The notes: generated by a model not told the origin, from the sequence alone. Counted from the first letter of the stretch, positions 6,676 through 17,180 are shown. The stretch is DNA of 61,805 bases from Flavobacteriaceae bacterium (GCA_030148025.1 JASBUG010000024.1:1-61805), one strand, 5' to 3'. Numbers and translations are program-made.

Positions 6676-9174
6676 TTGAAACATTCTATTAAAGTATTGC
6701 TACTATCATTAACCTTAGTAGCGACTTCATGTAACACTGCAAAAAAAGCGGCAAAAGCAGAAGCTGAAAAAAAGGCTCAAGCTGCAAAAAAAGCAAAACC
6801 TAAACCAAAAAAGGGCGATATTCTACCTTATGAAAAGGTAATTACTAAAAAAGCAAAAACAGATGATGGACTTTTTAAAGTTCATAAAATTGATGAAAAA
6901 TTCTTTTACGAAATTCCAGATTCTCTTTTAGAAAGAGAAATGTTAGTAGTTACTAGAATTGCTAAAAACACCTCTAACAACAGAAATTTTGGAGGTCAGA
7001 AAGCTAACACTCAAGTATTGCGCTGGCAAAAAAAGGGCAAGAAAATAGTTGTTCGTGTGGTATCTCATAACATTGTTGCTGATGAAGAATTACCAGTTCA
7101 CGAAGCTGTTGTAAACTCAAACTTCGAGCCTGTACTTTATACTTTTCCAATTAAAGCATTTAATAAAGATAAAACTGCTACAGTAATTGATGTAACCGAC
7201 CTATACAATACAGATGTTAAGGCTTTAGGGCTTCCTAGCTACTTAAGAAAAAGTTATAAAATCACTAGACTTGATTCTAAAAAATCATTCATAGAAAGTG
7301 TGAAAAGTTATCCGCTTAATATTGAATCAAGACATGTAAAAACATATATGGCAAGTGCGCCTCCATCTAACACAAGCACAGGTACTGTTTCTGTAGAAAT
7401 GAGTAACTCTATGATATTACTACCTAAAGAACCTATGAGACGTCGTTATTTTGATGAGCGTGTTGGCTGGTTTGCTCGTGGTCAAGTAGATTATGGCTCT
7501 GACGCTCAAAAAAGTGAAACGGTAACATACTTAAACCGCTGGAGACTAGAAGTAAAAGATGAAGATATCGAGAAATTTAAACGTGGTGAATTAGTAGAGC
7601 CTAAAAAACAAATCGTTTATTACATCGATAGAGCTACTCCTAAAAAATGGCGTAAATACATAAAACAAGGAATTGAAGATTGGCAAGTAGCTTTTGAAGC
7701 TGCCGGGTTTAAAAATGCTATCATAGCAAAAGACCCACCAACTGTTGAAGAAGATCCAGAATGGACACCAGAAGATGTACGTTACTCTGTTGTACGATAC
7801 TTAGCTTCTCCAATACCGAATGCTAATGGCCCTCACGTTGCTGACCCTCGTTCTGGAGAAATTTTAGAATCTGATATTAACTGGTACCATAACGTAATGA
7901 GCTTATTAAATGGTTGGTTCTTTGTGCAAACAGCTGCTATTAATCCAGATGCTCAAACTGCTGAATTTAGTGACGAGGTTATGGGAGAACTTATCAAGTT
8001 TGTATCATCTCACGAGGTTGGTCATACATTAGGATTACCTCACAACATGGGAAGTAGTTGCGCCTATAAAGTTGAAGACCTAAGAGACCCAGAGTTCACT
8101 AAAAAATATGGTACTGCACCATCAATTATGGACTATGCTCGTTTTAATTATGTGGCACAACCTGGAGACGAAGGTGTTGCACTTATGCCTAATATTGGTG
8201 TATACGACAAGTATGCAATTAGCTGGGGATACCGTCCAATTTTAGACGCTAAAACTCCTAAAGATGAAAAGAAAACTCTAGATGCATGGATATTAAAACA
8301 TGCCGGAGATCCATTGTACAGATTTGGGCACCAGCAAGTAGGTGATGTAGTTGACCCAAGTTCACAAACCGAAGATCTTGGAGATGATGCTATTTTAGCA
8401 AGTACTTACGGAATTGCTAACTTAAAACGTATTGTACCTAACTTAATTAAATGGACTTCTGGAGAAGGAAAAACATATGATGATCTAGGAACAATGTATG
8501 GACATGTAGTATCTCAATTTAACAGGTACATGGGACACGTTTCTTCAAATCTAGGAGGTGTTTACGAACATTATAAAACAACTGACCAAGAAGGAGCAGT
8601 TTATACACATGTAGACAAAACACACCAAAAGAATTGTTTAGCTTTTGTAAACAAACAATTATTTAAAACACCTACTTGGTTAATTGACAAAGACATTATT
8701 GGCAGAACCGAATATTCTGGATTTACAGAGCGTATTAGAGGTATTCAAGTTAGAACACTTAATAATATTTTAAGTTTAGGGCGTATGACGAGAATGATTG
8801 AAAATGAAACGCTTAACGGTTCTGAGGCTTATACGTTAGTTTCTATGATGGGTGATCTTAGAAACGGTATTTGGTCTGAATTACGTTCTGGAAGAAACAT
8901 CGACACTTATAGAAGAAACTTACAACGTGCGCATGTAGAGCGTTTAGGTTTCTTAATGAACGATGCTAAAAACCAAAGACAACGTAGAGGGTCTAGTTAT
9001 GTTAAAAGTACAACTGTAACCATTAAACAGTCTGACATTATTCCTGTTGTTAGAGGCGAGCTTAATAGAATAAAGAGAAGTGCTCAAAATGCTTCAGGTT
9101 CTGGAAATACAATAAGAAGGTACCACTTACAAGATATTGTAAAACGTATCGAAGAGATTTTAGACACTAAATAG
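6676..9174 (+). CDS. Zinc-dependent metalloprotease lipoprotein (DUF5117/DUF5118 family)
   Basis: An 832-residue protein starting with TTG; no better ATG lies upstream in frame. It has a lipobox at TSC (Cys19), then a Lys/Ala-rich linker. The zinc site is HEVGHTLGLPH at residues 446-456, the extended HExxHxxGxxH motif of metzincin-type proteases. A Met-containing turn (SIMDYARFN) follows. The N-terminal half matches the DUF5118/DUF5117 region typical of this large Bacteroidota family. It probably degrades proteins or peptides in the periplasm or at the cell surface. A GC-rich hairpin follows the gene. Confidence 0.92.
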   Translation: MKHSIKVLLLSLTLVATSCNTAKKAAKAEAEKKAQAAKKAKPKPKKGDILPYEKVITKKAKTDDGLFKVHKIDEKFFYEIPDSLLEREMLVVTRIAKNTSNNRNFGGQKANTQVLRWQKKGKKIVVRVVSHNIVADEELPVHEAVVNSNFEPVLYTFPIKAFNKDKTATVIDVTDLYNTDVKALGLPSYLRKSYKITRLDSKKSFIESVKSYPLNIESRHVKTYMASAPPSNTSTGTVSVEMSNSMILLPKEPMRRRYFDERVGWFARGQVDYGSDAQKSETVTYLNRWRLEVKDEDIEKFKRGELVEPKKQIVYYIDRATPKKWRKYIKQGIEDWQVAFEAAGFKNAIIAKDPPTVEEDPEWTPEDVRYSVVRYLASPIPNANGPHVADPRSGEILESDINWYHNVMSLLNGWFFVQTAAINPDAQTAEFSDEVMGELIKFVSSHEVGHTLGLPHNMGSSCAYKVEDLRDPEFTKKYGTAPSIMDYARFNYVAQPGDEGVALMPNIGVYDKYAISWGYRPILDAKTPKDEKKTLDAWILKHAGDPLYRFGHQQVGDVVDPSSQTEDLGDDAILASTYGIANLKRIVPNLIKWTSGEGKTYDDLGTMYGHVVSQFNRYMGHVSSNLGGVYEHYKTTDQEGAVYTHVDKTHQKNCLAFVNKQLFKTPTWLIDKDIIGRTEYSGFTERIRGIQVRTLNNILSLGRMTRMIENETLNGSEAYTLVSMMGDLRNGIWSELRSGRNIDTYRRNLQRAHVERLGFLMNDAKNQRQRRGSSYVKSTTVTIKQSDIIPVVRGELNRIKRSAQNASGSGNTIRRYHLQDIVKRIEEILDTK

Positions 9175-9190
9175 TCTAAACTATTAATAA

Positions 9191-9219
9191 AAAAGGCGCC
9201 AAATTTGGCGCCTTTTTTT
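9191..9219. terminator. Bidirectional terminator hairpin
   Basis: GGCGCCAAATTTGGCGCC (9195-9212) flanked by A and T runs, between two converging protease genes. Confidence 0.88.
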
Positions 9220-9241
9220 ATGATGATCGTTTCTGATTTGA

Positions 9242-10897
9242 TTATTTCAATCCAAGGACATCTATTCCTTGCTCAAACACTACATCAACTGGAATACTCG
9301 CTTGAGATAATCTATCTAAGTCTCCTTGTAATTCCTCTGAAATCATTCCTTTTTCAGCAACTAAATTTGCTACGCCGTCATAATCTCCATTACCTTGTAA
9401 AGTAAGTATAACATTCGATAAGTCTTTCATCGCTACTATCATATTATCGTAGTTTACTGTATACGTACCGTCTTCATTTCTACTAAACGCTCCTTTTTCT
9501 TTAAAGAAATTAAAACGAATCATATTTGCCTTACCGTGTGCACTAGAAGCTCCAAAACGTACCGAACGGAAAATACTTGCCATAAAGGTTGTCATGTAAT
9601 CTTTCATATCGCCATCTATCTCTCCCATTTTATGTAGTTGTTGCACCATGTAAAGTCCAAGAACATCTGCTTTACCTTCTTCTAAAGCACTGGCATGCTC
9701 TTTTAATGCAGTTCTAACGGTTCCTTTTCCATTAATGGTGTTTTTAATTCCTAAACCATGAGCCACTTCATGAAACATAGTATTGGCGAAAAATGCATCA
9801 AATTTAATATGCGAACGCTGACTCTCATCGATCAATACTTTAGAGATCGGCATTAATATTTTATCAAATTTAGCACGCATGGCATTTTTTAACTGCAATC
9901 TACGCGTTCCTTTTTGCAACTGTACTTCTTCATCATTTGGAAGATTAATAGCAATGGTTTTGCTTCCTGAGTTACAATCTCCAGCATAATAGACCACATC
10001 GTAAGCATTTAAATCTGAATCAGTTCCTGGAGTTTCTTTTTTATAGTCTTCACTTACAGGAATTCCTTTTTGCAATTCTGGTAAAAAACTAGCAAATCTT
10101 GCAAGTTTTGCACTCCAGTCCATATCTTTAATTAGCACATATCCCTCGTGCGCTGCTTTATTTCCAAATAATTGATCTTCATACGTTTCAATTGGTCCAA
10201 TTACAACATCAAGCGTATTGGTTTTCATATCCATCCAAGCTAGGTCACTAGGTTGATAATTATCATCTAACAACGCTTGCGATCTTAACTCTAAATATTT
10301 TTTCAACCCAGCATCTTCAGCTAGTTTTGATGCTTCCATCAATAATCCTGAAACTTCTTTTACTTCGGCCTCAAATTGTTTGTGATATGGAATAGAATAT
10401 AACTTTCCTTCGGAATTACGACGTACAAAATTGTAAATGCTAGATTTGTTTTCAATATCTGCCGCTTCAAACTCTTCTTTAGTCATGTCTTTTGGGTAAA
10501 AATTCGCTCCAGCTGGTTTTTCGCCTACACCTTCAACAAAAGGTGCATTTCCTTCAAGTCTGTCCCAAGGACCATAATTAATAGCTACAAACTTTTTAGT
10601 ATCCTCATCAGAAATTGAGTTTAATAACTCTGTGTTATCGCCATAAGCCTCATACCAAAAAAGTGCATTCATTTTATCTGCAGCCTTGATCAAGATAGGT
10701 AGCATTTGTCGCTCCTTCTCAGACAAGGTACTAAGGTCTGAAGTTAATTTAACAGTAACATATTTACTTAAATTCTTTTGCATTTCCGATTGGGTTTCAG
10801 TGTTGCTATTATCTACAGTATTTGCATCCTCTTTTTTAGTTTCATTACAAGAAACCATTATAAAAGCCAGACATAGCATTAAAGTTATTTGCCTCAT
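9242..10897 (-). CDS. M49-like zinc peptidase (dipeptidyl-peptidase III family) lipoprotein
   Basis: A 551-residue protein with a lipobox at MVSC (Cys17). The likely zinc site is HEVAHG at residues 376-381 with EEGKAD about 30 residues later (E406, E407, D411). These correspond to the HExxxH-like and EExxA(E/D) motifs of the DPP III (M49) family. The surrounding sequence (FHEVAHGLGIKNT, LEEGKADVLGLYMV) is typical of bacterial 'Zn-dependent hydrolase' members. It probably releases dipeptides in the periplasm. It converges on the other metalloprotease gene and shares its terminator. Confidence 0.85.
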   Translation of the reverse strand: MRQITLMLCLAFIMVSCNETKKEDANTVDNSNTETQSEMQKNLSKYVTVKLTSDLSTLSEKERQMLPILIKAADKMNALFWYEAYGDNTELLNSISDEDTKKFVAINYGPWDRLEGNAPFVEGVGEKPAGANFYPKDMTKEEFEAADIENKSSIYNFVRRNSEGKLYSIPYHKQFEAEVKEVSGLLMEASKLAEDAGLKKYLELRSQALLDDNYQPSDLAWMDMKTNTLDVVIGPIETYEDQLFGNKAAHEGYVLIKDMDWSAKLARFASFLPELQKGIPVSEDYKKETPGTDSDLNAYDVVYYAGDCNSGSKTIAINLPNDEEVQLQKGTRRLQLKNAMRAKFDKILMPISKVLIDESQRSHIKFDAFFANTMFHEVAHGLGIKNTINGKGTVRTALKEHASALEEGKADVLGLYMVQQLHKMGEIDGDMKDYMTTFMASIFRSVRFGASSAHGKANMIRFNFFKEKGAFSRNEDGTYTVNYDNMIVAMKDLSNVILTLQGNGDYDGVANLVAEKGMISEELQGDLDRLSQASIPVDVVFEQGIDVLGLK

Positions 10898-10967
10898 TGA
10901 TTATATTGTTTTAAGTGATGCTCAAAGTTACTCTTTTTAAAATGCATTTCAATAGTCAATACATGAT

Positions 10968-10999
10968 AAGAGCTCTATAAAAATTTTTATAGAGCTCTT
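10968..10999. terminator. 32-bp perfect palindrome, probable terminator of the YiaA gene
   Basis: AAGAGCTCTATAAAAA followed directly by its exact reverse complement TTTTTATAGAGCTCTT. It lies 34 bases beyond the stop of the leftward gene at 11033. As RNA it would form a long stem with an A/U-rich tip. It could equally be a cruciform or a dimeric protein site. Confidence 0.55.
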
Positions 11000-11032
11000 G
11001 CGGTTAATTAACCAATCATCAAAACAAAAGTT

Positions 11033-11515
11033 TTATAACTTTTTGTTTGCCTTTTCATCAATAAATTTAATATCACGTGTATTCTTTTGAACTGCGATAG
11101 CAGAAAACATACTAAGTAAAAATGACATTGCATAAAATCCCTTTTCACTTAAAAGTAAGTCTGCATTCCATAAACCAACTACTAACAGAACAATAGAAGT
11201 AATGGTTGTAAACCAGCTAATGCTATAATAAATTTCTGTTACTGGTATCCCCTCTAACTTATCTCTAACTGCTTTTTGCACAGAAATTACTGAAAACAAG
11301 CCAAATAACAGAATGGTAAAATAGTAGCCCTTTTCATTAAGTTGCATATCAGCATTCCAAAGTCCAATACAATAAGCAGTCATTCCAATTAATAATGCTG
11401 ACCAAGAAGCACCAATAAATGCTGATGTAGGTTTTTGATCAAACCCATTAGCAGATTTCTTAGCTTTTTTTGTTTCTAAATTTTCTTTAACAGAAACAGT
11501 TGTTTCATAATTCAT
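11033..11515 (-). CDS. yiaA: YiaA/YiaB-type inner-membrane protein
   Basis: A 160-residue protein with four hydrophobic helices arranged as two copies of the YiaAB two-helix module (about residues 32-90 and 95-150). Each module has the recurring pattern GLWNADxxLxEKGxY followed by FSxIxVQKxxRD. Length and architecture agree with the E. coli YiaA family, whose function is unknown. Transcribed alone. Confidence 0.85.
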   Translation of the reverse strand: MNYETTVSVKENLETKKAKKSANGFDQKPTSAFIGASWSALLIGMTAYCIGLWNADMQLNEKGYYFTILLFGLFSVISVQKAVRDKLEGIPVTEIYYSISWFTTITSIVLLVVGLWNADLLLSEKGFYAMSFLLSMFSAIAVQKNTRDIKFIDEKANKKL

Positions 11516-11668
11516 AATATTTTGTTTTTAATGATTACACTACAAAAATGAAGAGCATTACAAAAACCTGAAACACATAGTTCGTTAATAACTGACGATA
11601 TATTTTGATAATAAAACTAATTAAAGCACTATATTTAGCATGTAAACAGATATATTACAGACGATTAA

Positions 11669-13186
11669 ATGAATAATATCAAAAACATCATTTCATCTTT
11701 TAACCAAGATGAACAACAGCAATTCATCACCTATTTGGGCAAAAAAAACAAAAGAAAAGATTCAAAAAACATTCAATTATTTAATCTTCTAAAACAAGAA
11801 AAACTAAGTTCAGAAGAGACATGTATTGCCATATATGGTTCATACAAAAAACAAGCTTATCACGCTTTAAGAAAACGATTATACCATTCTCTAATTGACT
11901 TTACTGCTAAAATAAATCTTGAAGAAGAAAATTCAATTGACATACTTGCTATAAAATACCTAATTGCTTCCCGTGCTTTCTTAACGCGAAAGCAATACAA
12001 AACAGGATTTAATATCCTTAATAAAGCTGAACAAATTTCAAGAGAACATGAACTTTTCTCTATTTTGAACGAAATTTACCAAACAAAAATTCAATATGCC
12101 CACACACAAAATTCAAAAAACCTAAAAACATTAATCAGCGAATTTGAATTCATAAAAAAACTACAACACAACGAGGAACAACTAAATATAGCTTCTGCCA
12201 AAATAAAACAAGCAGTAAATAACTCTTTTTACAATAATCAAACAAATGATTTTAAGACATTAGTTGAAGATGTTTTCAATCAACATGATATTGATTTAGA
12301 AAACTCTTTATCCTTTAAATCACTATTTCAACTGGTTAACCTTATAAGCATATCAGCATTTATTACTAAAGACTATTATAATACGGAACCTTTTTTATTA
12401 GATGCTTATAAGCAAGTAAATTTGAATTACAATCATATCACCAAATATCCATATTATCATATACAAATACTGTATTTAATAGCTAATACATTATTTAGAA
12501 ATAAAAAATTTGAAGCCTCACTAAGCTTTTTAGATATAATGCATCAAAAAATGCTTGGTCAGCGTAAAAAATACTACTCTACTTTTTATTTAAAATATAG
12601 TTTATTACGTGCTTTGAATTTGAATTACACAAATAACCAAACACAAGCAATCACTCTTTTAGAACCCTTTAGCGGCAAAAAACATAAAGACCTGGAATCA
12701 CTTTTAGATATTCATCTTGCACTTACTATGATATACATACAAGCCAACAAACTCGACAAAGCAAAAGAGATATTTTCAAAGTTCTACCACACAAATGCTT
12801 GGTATGAATCAAAAGTTGGCAAAGAATGGGTTATTAAAAAAAATCTCATAGAGCTAATTTTACATATTGATCTAAAAAACATAAATCTAGTTGAGTCACG
12901 CCTTCTGAGTTTTAAACGCCAACACTTCCCTTACCTAAAAGAAATACACCAGGAACGCGCTATAACTTTCGTGAAATTTGTTGAAATCTATTATAAAAAT
13001 CCAGAAACAATAACTACTACTGATTTTTTCAACAAAGTTGAAATCTCCTTTGAGTGGCTAGATGTAAAACATGAAGATATTTTTGTTATGAGTTTTTATG
13101 CTTGGTTGAAAAGTAAAATGGAACGAAAAAAACTTTATGTTACCACCTTGAAGCTTATTGAAGCTGCTCAAACTGTTAATTCGTAG
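11669..13186 (+). CDS. Helical-repeat (TPR-like) hypothetical protein
   Basis: A 505-residue protein with no signal peptide, rich in Lys, Asn and Leu and predicted to be almost wholly helical. The N-terminal ~100 residues (SSFNQDEQQQFITYLGKKNKRK ... AYHALRKRLYHSLIDF) resemble a conserved domain seen in Flavobacteriia proteins of unknown function. The middle and C-terminal parts look like degenerate TPR pairs. Probably a cytoplasmic scaffold. The gene is monocistronic and followed by a small secreted protein. Confidence 0.75.
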   Translation: MNNIKNIISSFNQDEQQQFITYLGKKNKRKDSKNIQLFNLLKQEKLSSEETCIAIYGSYKKQAYHALRKRLYHSLIDFTAKINLEEENSIDILAIKYLIASRAFLTRKQYKTGFNILNKAEQISREHELFSILNEIYQTKIQYAHTQNSKNLKTLISEFEFIKKLQHNEEQLNIASAKIKQAVNNSFYNNQTNDFKTLVEDVFNQHDIDLENSLSFKSLFQLVNLISISAFITKDYYNTEPFLLDAYKQVNLNYNHITKYPYYHIQILYLIANTLFRNKKFEASLSFLDIMHQKMLGQRKKYYSTFYLKYSLLRALNLNYTNNQTQAITLLEPFSGKKHKDLESLLDIHLALTMIYIQANKLDKAKEIFSKFYHTNAWYESKVGKEWVIKKNLIELILHIDLKNINLVESRLLSFKRQHFPYLKEIHQERAITFVKFVEIYYKNPETITTTDFFNKVEISFEWLDVKHEDIFVMSFYAWLKSKMERKKLYVTTLKLIEAAQTVNS

Positions 13187-13259
13187 TTAAAAACACAAAC
13201 TTGTTTAAACCTTTAAATATTGCTATAGTCCTAAGTATATAACATCAATAACAAAAAAC

Positions 13260-13733
13260 ATGAAAAAACTAGTATTAATTGCCCTCGCTTTTATGGCTTT
13301 ACAGGTCACTGCTCAAGAACACAAGCGTGGACATAAAAAAGAACATCGTAAAGAGCATGCAAAAATGCTAAAAGATCTAAGTGCTGAAGAAATGGCTACT
13401 TTAAAAACTAAAAAAATGACACTTCATTTAGATCTAACAGAATCGCAGCAAAAAGAAATTTATGAAATGAACTTAGCCTCTGCTAAAGAGCGCAAGGTAA
13501 AAATGGAAGCTCGCAAAAAAATGAAAGAGGGTAACGAGGATAGAAAAACGCTTTCTAAAGACGAGAAGTACAAAATGATGAACGATCATTTGGATCAGAA
13601 AATTGCTCAAAAGAAACAGTTAAAATCTATTTTAACTAAAGAGCAGTACGAGAAGTTTGAAAAAAGCATGAAACACAGAAAAATGAAACAGCGCAAAAAA
13701 GTGAGAAAACGTGCTGAAAAACGAAGATCATAA
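13260..13733 (+). CDS. Small secreted basic protein, Spy/CpxP-like
   Basis: A 157-residue protein with a signal peptide (cleavage near Ala-Gln after residue 18). The mature part is extremely rich in Lys, Arg, His and Met. It contains an LTESQQKEIYEMN segment and a second LTKEQYEKFEKSM segment. These LT-x(2)-Q-type helices resemble the paired motifs of periplasmic Spy/CpxP-like proteins. A chaperone-like or metal-stress role is inference. A strong terminator follows. Confidence 0.75.
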   Translation: MKKLVLIALAFMALQVTAQEHKRGHKKEHRKEHAKMLKDLSAEEMATLKTKKMTLHLDLTESQQKEIYEMNLASAKERKVKMEARKKMKEGNEDRKTLSKDEKYKMMNDHLDQKIAQKKQLKSILTKEQYEKFEKSMKHRKMKQRKKVRKRAEKRRS

Positions 13734-13764
13734 CGATCTTCATAAATTTTGATTGGTTAGTTTT

Positions 13765-13794
13765 AAAAAGCATTGCTCAAGAGCAATGCTTTTT
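13765..13794. terminator. Bidirectional terminator hairpin
   Basis: AAAAAGCATTGCTC (13765-13778), loop AA, GAGCAATGCTTTTT (13781-13794), between the Spy-like gene and hemL, which converge. Confidence 0.9.
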
Positions 13795-13799
13795 ATTTA

Positions 13800-15086
13800 T
13801 TATAGTTCCTTGGCTACTTTTTCAATAGCAGAAATAGTTTCATCTAAATCTTCATAAGTTAAAGCATCTGTGATAAACCAAGTTTCAAAAGCACTTGGCG
13901 CAATATAAATACCTTCATTTAATAGACCGTGAAAAAATGCTTTGAATGTGTCATTATTCCCAGCAGCAGAGGTATCAAAATCTTTAACTTCTTCAGCCGC
14001 AAAATGCACTGATATCATTGAGCCTACTTGATTAATAGTATGCGTAACATTAGCATTATTTAAAACTTTCGAGATGCCTTCATGTAAATAGGTGGTTTTT
14101 TCTTCAAGTCTTTTAAATAGATCCTCATCCCTATCAATTTCAGAAAGCATTGCTAAACCAGCTGCCATAGCCAAAGGATTTCCGCTTAAAGTTCCTGCCT
14201 GATATACCGGTCCCAAAGGGGCTAAATGGTTCATTATTTCGTTTCTCGCAGCAAAAGCTCCAACTGGTAAACCACCACCAATTACTTTACCAAAACATAC
14301 AATATCTGCATTAATATTGAACAGTTCTTGTGCTCCTCCTTTTGCTAATCTGAAACCTGTCATAACCTCATCAAAGATCAACAGTATATTATTCGCATCA
14401 CAAAGATCTCTAAGCGCTTGTAAAAACCCTGCTTTTGGTGGTATACATCCCATATTACCAGCAACGGGCTCAAGAATAATACAAGCAATTTCCTCTTTAT
14501 TAGCTTCAATTAAGGCCTCTACATTTTTAATATCATTGTACCCTGCCAGCAAAGTATCTTTTGCTGTTCCTTGAGTAACTCCCGGACTATTAGGACTTCC
14601 AAACGTCACTGCGCCACTTCCAGCCTGAATTAAAAACGAATCGCTATGACCATGATAACATCCAGCAAACTTGATAATCTTATCTTTTCCTGTATAACCT
14701 CTTGCCAATCTAATAGCACTCATACAGGCTTCTGTTCCGGAGTTTACAAAACGAATTTTATCAATATTAGGAACCATAGACACTGCTAATTCTGCGATCT
14801 TGGTTTCAATTTCTGTTGGCATTCCAAATGATGTTCCCTTCTTTGCTTTATCAACGACAGCATCTACAACTGGTTTGTAAGCATGACCTAACAACATTGG
14901 TCCCCATGAATTAATATAATCGATTAAACGATTACCATCTTCATCATATAAATAGGCGCCTTTAGCTTGTTTAACAAAAATTGGTGTTCCTCCTACTGCT
15001 TTAAATGCTCTTACTGGTGAATTTACACCTCCTGGAATTACCTTTTCAGCCTCTGCAAATAAGGCACTACTACGTTTATAAATCAT
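13800..15086 (-). CDS. hemL: Glutamate-1-semialdehyde 2,1-aminomutase
   Basis: A 428-residue protein of normal HemL length. It converts glutamate-1-semialdehyde to 5-aminolevulinate in the C5 route to haem. Typical segments are [16 protein letters not shown] near the N-terminus, [24 protein letters not shown], and FDEVMTGFR. The PLP-binding lysine is K267 in [14 protein letters not shown]. The start codon overlaps the stop of the upstream glucosaminidase gene by one base, so it is the last gene of a leftward run (17154 to 13800). Confidence 0.97.
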   Translation of the reverse strand: MIYKRSSALFAEAEKVIPGGVNSPVRAFKAVGGTPIFVKQAKGAYLYDEDGNRLIDYINSWGPMLLGHAYKPVVDAVVDKAKKGTSFGMPTEIETKIAELAVSMVPNIDKIRFVNSGTEACMSAIRLARGYTGKDKIIKFAGCYHGHSDSFLIQAGSGAVTFGSPNSPGVTQGTAKDTLLAGYNDIKNVEALIEANKEEIACIILEPVAGNMGCIPPKAGFLQALRDLCDANNILLIFDEVMTGFRLAKGGAQELFNINADIVCFGKVIGGGLPVGAFAARNEIMNHLAPLGPVYQAGTLSGNPLAMAAGLAMLSEIDRDEDLFKRLEEKTTYLHEGISKVLNNANVTHTINQVGSMISVHFAAEEVKDFDTSAAGNNDTFKAFFHGLLNEGIYIAPSAFETWFITDALTYEDLDETISAIEKVAKEL

Positions 15087-15898
15087 TAATTATGTTCTTT
15101 CGGTTGAATATTTAAAACTTGCCCAATGCTTAATTCTGTTCCAGATAAGCCATTGAGTTTTTGAAGTTCTTTTACGGTTAAATTATATTTTCTTGAAATG
15201 GAGTATAAGGTATCGCCTTTAACCACCTTATAGGTAGTAACTACATTTCGTTCTTTAAGTTTACGTTTAGATCTTTTTGGCTTATCATCATATTGATACA
15301 ATTCATATCGCTCAATTAAGCTTATAAGCTTTTGCGGATATCTTTTATCTGTAGCATATCCTGCTTTTCTAAGTTCTGTTGCCCAGCCTTTATAATCGTC
15401 TTTATTTAGCTTGAACAATTTGGCATAACGTTTTCGATTTGCCAAAAACTCTGAATGATCTCTAAATGATTTCTCAGCATTTCTATATTTTCTAAAACAC
15501 TCTCCTTTTTCATCATCGTCGTGATAAATTTTCTTGCCTTTCCAGCCATGACATTTAATTCCAAAATGATTATTAGCTTTAACTGCTAATCGCCCTTTAC
15601 CTGACCCTGACTCCAATATTCCCTGAGCCAAAGTAATGCTAGCAGGAATACCATATTGTTTCATCTCAGAAATTGCCACGTCTTTATATACAGAAATATA
15701 GTGTGTTGTAGAATTTATTTTTGGTGTTGTTTTAACTTTTGTTGGTGCTGTTACTGGTTTGTTCTCGTCTGTTTTCACAACAGGCTTGGTATCGACCTTT
15801 TTAATTCGGGTATCTACATTTCGAGCCGAACGTTTTTTTGCACCACAGCTTACAGTTAATACACTTAAAGCTAAAACAACTATTATTCTTTTAATCAT
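15086..15898 (-). CDS. LysM-containing N-acetylglucosaminidase lipoprotein (FlgJ-like)
   Basis: A 270-residue lipoprotein (lipobox TVSC, Cys18). A Thr/Lys/Pro-rich linker leads into a glucosaminidase domain (about residues 70-200: [61 protein letters not shown]). This is followed by one LysM domain (about 217-262: [19 protein letters not shown]). The protein should cut peptidoglycan glycan strands from the periplasmic side. E97 in LESGSG is the probable catalytic glutamate. It overlaps both neighbours by a few bases. Confidence 0.93.
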   Translation of the reverse strand: MIKRIIVVLALSVLTVSCGAKKRSARNVDTRIKKVDTKPVVKTDENKPVTAPTKVKTTPKINSTTHYISVYKDVAISEMKQYGIPASITLAQGILESGSGKGRLAVKANNHFGIKCHGWKGKKIYHDDDEKGECFRKYRNAEKSFRDHSEFLANRKRYAKLFKLNKDDYKGWATELRKAGYATDKRYPQKLISLIERYELYQYDDKPKRSKRKLKERNVVTTYKVVKGDTLYSISRKYNLTVKELQKLNGLSGTELSIGQVLNIQPKEHN

Positions 15899-16805
15899 TG
15901 ATTAATGGTAATTTCTTTTGTTTTAAAATTTTATTCATTCCTGAAATGCCTTGCAAGCCACCAGTATGAATTACTAAAACATTAGCATTTTTTTTAAAAT
16001 ATCCCTTTTCTATCAACTTATAAACGCCAAACATTAGCTTTCCAGTATATACTGGATCTAATGGTATATTTTGTAAGCTCTTAAAATCATTGATAAAATC
16101 AACTAATTCTTTATTTATTTTGGCATACCCACCAAAATGAAAATTGGTTATCAACTCCCAATTCTTCTTGGCCACAAATTTACTAATATTGTCTGATAAA
16201 AAATCGCCTTTTAATGCTGGAAACCCTAAAATTTTTTGGTGTTCTCCAGACGCATTAATAAGCCCTGAAATGGTTCCTCCTGTACCAACTGCACAACATA
16301 TATAATCAAACACATTATCAGCTTCAGTTAATATTTCTTCACAGCCTTTTACTGCCAACGTATTTGTTCCGCCTTCAGGCACCAAATAAAATTCTCCAAA
16401 TTCCTGTTTTAAATTATCTATAAATGTTATTGATTCTTTATCTCGATAGTCGCTTCTAGAAACAAATTTAAACTGCATGCCTTGTTCTTTAGCAAAACTT
16501 AAGGTCGGGTTATCTTTAATCTTACTATACAGCTCTTCACCTCTTATCACGCCTACAGTTTTTACACCATATTCCTTTCCTGCTGATGCAACGGCTGCAA
16601 TATGATTTGAATAAGCTCCACCAAAAGTTAGTAATGTATCTAACCCAAATTGTTGCGCTTCTTGCAGATTATATTTTAATTTCCGGTATTTATTTCCAGA
16701 TATAAAAGGATGAATTCTATCCTCACGTTTTACACATACGCTAACACCATATGTGTTTGGTAAAGTTAGCTTTTGATTAACGCTGTTTTCAAGTTTAAAT
16801 ATCAT
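15891..16805 (-). CDS. PLP-dependent ACC deaminase / D-cysteine desulfhydrase family enzyme
   Basis: A 304-residue protein of the fold-type II PLP family. Key segments are KREDRIHPFISGNKYRKLKYNL (PLP lysine in GNKYRK), LTFGGAYSNHIAAVA and the C-terminal VIHTGGLQG. Members deaminate 1-aminocyclopropane-1-carboxylate or desulfhydrate D-cysteine; the exact substrate cannot be told here. The gene overlaps the glucosaminidase by 8 bases and its upstream neighbour by 11. Confidence 0.88.
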   Translation of the reverse strand: MIFKLENSVNQKLTLPNTYGVSVCVKREDRIHPFISGNKYRKLKYNLQEAQQFGLDTLLTFGGAYSNHIAAVASAGKEYGVKTVGVIRGEELYSKIKDNPTLSFAKEQGMQFKFVSRSDYRDKESITFIDNLKQEFGEFYLVPEGGTNTLAVKGCEEILTEADNVFDYICCAVGTGGTISGLINASGEHQKILGFPALKGDFLSDNISKFVAKKNWELITNFHFGGYAKINKELVDFINDFKSLQNIPLDPVYTGKLMFGVYKLIEKGYFKKNANVLVIHTGGLQGISGMNKILKQKKLPLIND

Positions 16806-17154
16806 TGGTGCGAAGATACTTTAAAAACTGCCAAAATTTTCTTGTTTGCAAATAATCTAAGTTCTCTTCATTCTTATAACATTCTCTTTCAAAAGAGATA
16901 TTAATGTATGCCTTTTTCCATGCTCTATATTGCACAAGCCTTAAAACAAATTCTAACATATAAATAATATAGAATGGAATAACTAACAGTTCTACTTGCT
17001 GTCTTAGGTGAATACGTTCATGATTAATTAACACCGCATCACTTTTTAATCTATGGTATTTTAATAGTACAAATGGGTAAATAGCAACTCCTGTGTATCC
17101 TTTAGGTACTAAATATTTGGAAATCAAAATCATAGTTGACAAGCTAAAAATCAA
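16795..17154 (-). CDS. Small membrane protein with an HExxH-like motif
   Basis: A 119-residue protein with hydrophobic segments at about 1-15, 22-32 and 54-72. Residues 45-49 read HERIH, an HExxH arrangement as in zinc peptidases, placed just before a membrane segment, as in M56/M48-like proteins. A downstream ER-EC segment (FERECYKNEEN) could supply a third ligand. Small relatives are familiar as hypothetical proteins in Flavobacteriia. Either it is a minimal membrane metallopeptidase or the motif is incidental. Met8 is an alternative start. Confidence 0.7.
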   Translation of the reverse strand: MIFSLSTMILISKYLVPKGYTGVAIYPFVLLKYHRLKSDAVLINHERIHLRQQVELLVIPFYIIYMLEFVLRLVQYRAWKKAYINISFERECYKNEENLDYLQTRKFWQFLKYLRTNDI

Positions 17155-17166
17155 TGTAATTTACAT

Positions 17167-17174
17167 TATCTTTG
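17167..17174 (+). promoter_or_regulatory. Putative -7 box (TATCTTTG) of the DUF5522 gene
   Basis: TATCTTTG matches the Bacteroidota -7 consensus TAnnTTTG exactly and ends only 6 bases before the ATG at 17181. Transcription would therefore begin at or near the start codon, giving a leaderless or nearly leaderless mRNA. No TTG is seen at the usual spacing. Confidence 0.5.
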
Positions 17175-17180
17175 CGACTT

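Noticed and set aside
9205..9405. Rightward open frame across the terminator and the end of the M49-like gene
   Set aside because: Begins inside the terminator and lies antisense to a well-supported gene.
10968..10999. Palindrome as a mobile-element end
   Set aside because: Single copy, no transposase or target duplication nearby; terminator is the simpler reading.
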